In this document: piece by piece, positions 51,022-51,648 of the stretch
Numbering within the stretch: the stretch's first letter is position 1
Layout of the letters: every line of letters starts with the position of its first letter
Assembly (NCBI GenBank): GCA_017623055.1
Contig: JAGAPX010000001.1
Coordinates: 1-51,648 of the forward strand
Origin: Phascolarctobacterium sp.
GTDB taxonomy: Bacteria > Bacillota > Negativicutes > Acidaminococcales > Acidaminococcaceae
Direction: 5' to 3'
DNA: 51,648 nucleotides
The notes under the pieces: model-generated
Told to the model about the DNA's origin: nothing
The model's input: the letters and a program-made list of their open reading frames with translations, nothing else
The model's database searches: none
Made by a program: the position numbers and the translations under genes

Positions 51022-51648
51022 TTATTTCACCTTGCTCATTTGCATTACGACCCAACCGCCTTTTTCATCAACGTGGTCTACTTGCATACCTACTTCTTTA
51101 GCTGCAGCTTCAATGTCAGCACGTCTTTCGCTGATGATACCACTTGCCAGGAAAACACCATCGTCTTCCAGCTTGCCAGGGATATCCTTCAAAAGCATAA
51201 TGATGATATCCGCAATGATGTTGGCAATGATCACATTAGCCTTGCCCTCAGTACCGTGGAGCAGATCGCCCTCTTTAACATCAATCTTATCAGCCAAACC
51301 ATTGTCAGCGATGTTTTCTTTAGCAACACGCACAGCAACAGCGTCAATGTCAACAGCTTTAACCTCTTTAGCACCTAACAGCGCAGCTGCAATGGCAAGA
51401 ATACCACTACCGGTACCAACGTCAAAAACAACGTCATCTTTAGTCAAGATTTTTTCCAAGCGAGCCATACACATATTGGTAGTGTGGTGAGTACCGGTAC
51501 CAAATGCCATACCCGGGTCAATCTTAATTACGTGCTCGCCCTCTTTAGCTTCGTATTCTTCCCAGCTGGGTTTAATAACCAGGCTTTCGCCTACGTGAGT
51601 AACGTGGAAGTACTGCTTCCATTCGTTTGCCCAGTCCACTTCGGACAC
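51022..51648 (-). CDS. prmA: Ribosomal protein L11 methyltransferase (5' end outside window)
   Basis: 208 codons are in the window, starting inside the protein at about DWANEWKQYFH, which normally lies near residue 100, so roughly the first 100 residues are missing; the GTG at the edge is not the real start. The SAM domain is intact: DPGMAFGTGTHHTTNMC, then VVFDVGTGSGILAIAAALLGA, then IIANIIADIIIMLL. It trimethylates L11. Confidence 0.96.
   Translation of the reverse strand: MSEVDWANEWKQYFHVTHVGESLVIKPSWEEYEAKEGEHVIKIDPGMAFGTGTHHTTNMCMARLEKILTKDDVVFDVGTGSGILAIAAALLGAKEVKAVDIDAVAVRVAKENIADNGLADKIDVKEGDLLHGTEGKANVIIANIIADIIIMLLKDIPGKLEDDGVFLASGIISERRADIEAAAKEVGMQVDHVDEKGGWVVMQMSKVK

Overview
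The window looks like chromosomal DNA from a diderm Firmicute, most likely class Negativicutes and possibly Phascolarctobacterium or another Acidaminococcaceae member (inference). It combines Firmicute-style RNA regulation (a PyrR attenuator before pyrB, a T-box before pheS), a Firmicute-like dcw cluster with a meso-DAP-type MurE, an outer-membrane-type polysaccharide export protein with a Wzz-like partner, and two copies of a Na+/dicarboxylate transporter. No tRNA, rRNA, CRISPR array or insertion sequence was seen. Every gene but one is on the minus strand, so genes are described here from right to left as transcribed.

Right end (51.6-46.2 kb): prmA (5' end outside the window), rsmE, mtaB, hinT, rpsU and yqeY (translation and RNA modification; rpsU has a perfect consensus promoter), then floA and a small membrane protein. 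46.2-42.2 kb: a two-domain PPK2-type polyphosphate kinase, a radical SAM protein and pgeF.

42.2-38.0 kb is the most interesting regulatory region. A Crp/Fnr-family regulator lies beside two near-identical DASS transporters. The 16-bp palindrome TGTTGC-N4-GCAACA occurs once before the intact transporter and three times upstream of the regulator. Two of the four copies sit at class II activator positions: one in front of the intact transporter, and one in front of a plus-strand promoter that drives a predicted ~95-nt small RNA with three hairpins and a strong terminator. The second transporter copy has lost its start codon and Shine-Dalgarno sequence.

37.8-33.0 kb: hydrolase, peptidyl-prolyl isomerase, phoH, ybeY, cdd, era, recO. 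The only plus-strand gene, a CxxC DUF1858 protein, follows, divergent from mraZ.

32.5-19.2 kb: the dcw cluster mraZ-rsmH-ftsL // murE-murF-mraY-murD-murG-murC-ddl-ftsQ // ftsZ-nrdR. ftsI, ftsW, murB and ftsA are absent from their usual slots. MraZ has a three-repeat operator on its own promoter. 19.1-15.6 kb: ktrB-ktrA potassium uptake, an rRNA methyltransferase and sfsA. 15.5-11.7 kb: T-box-controlled pheST.

11.7-2.0 kb: the complete de novo UMP operon pyrB-pyrC-carA-carB-pyrK-pyrD-pyrF-pyrE. CarA keeps its nucleophilic Cys but lacks the His and Glu of the glutaminase triad, which suggests an ammonia-dependent carbamoyl-phosphate synthase. Left end (1.7-0 kb): the start of a polysaccharide export/chain-length cluster that continues outside the window.
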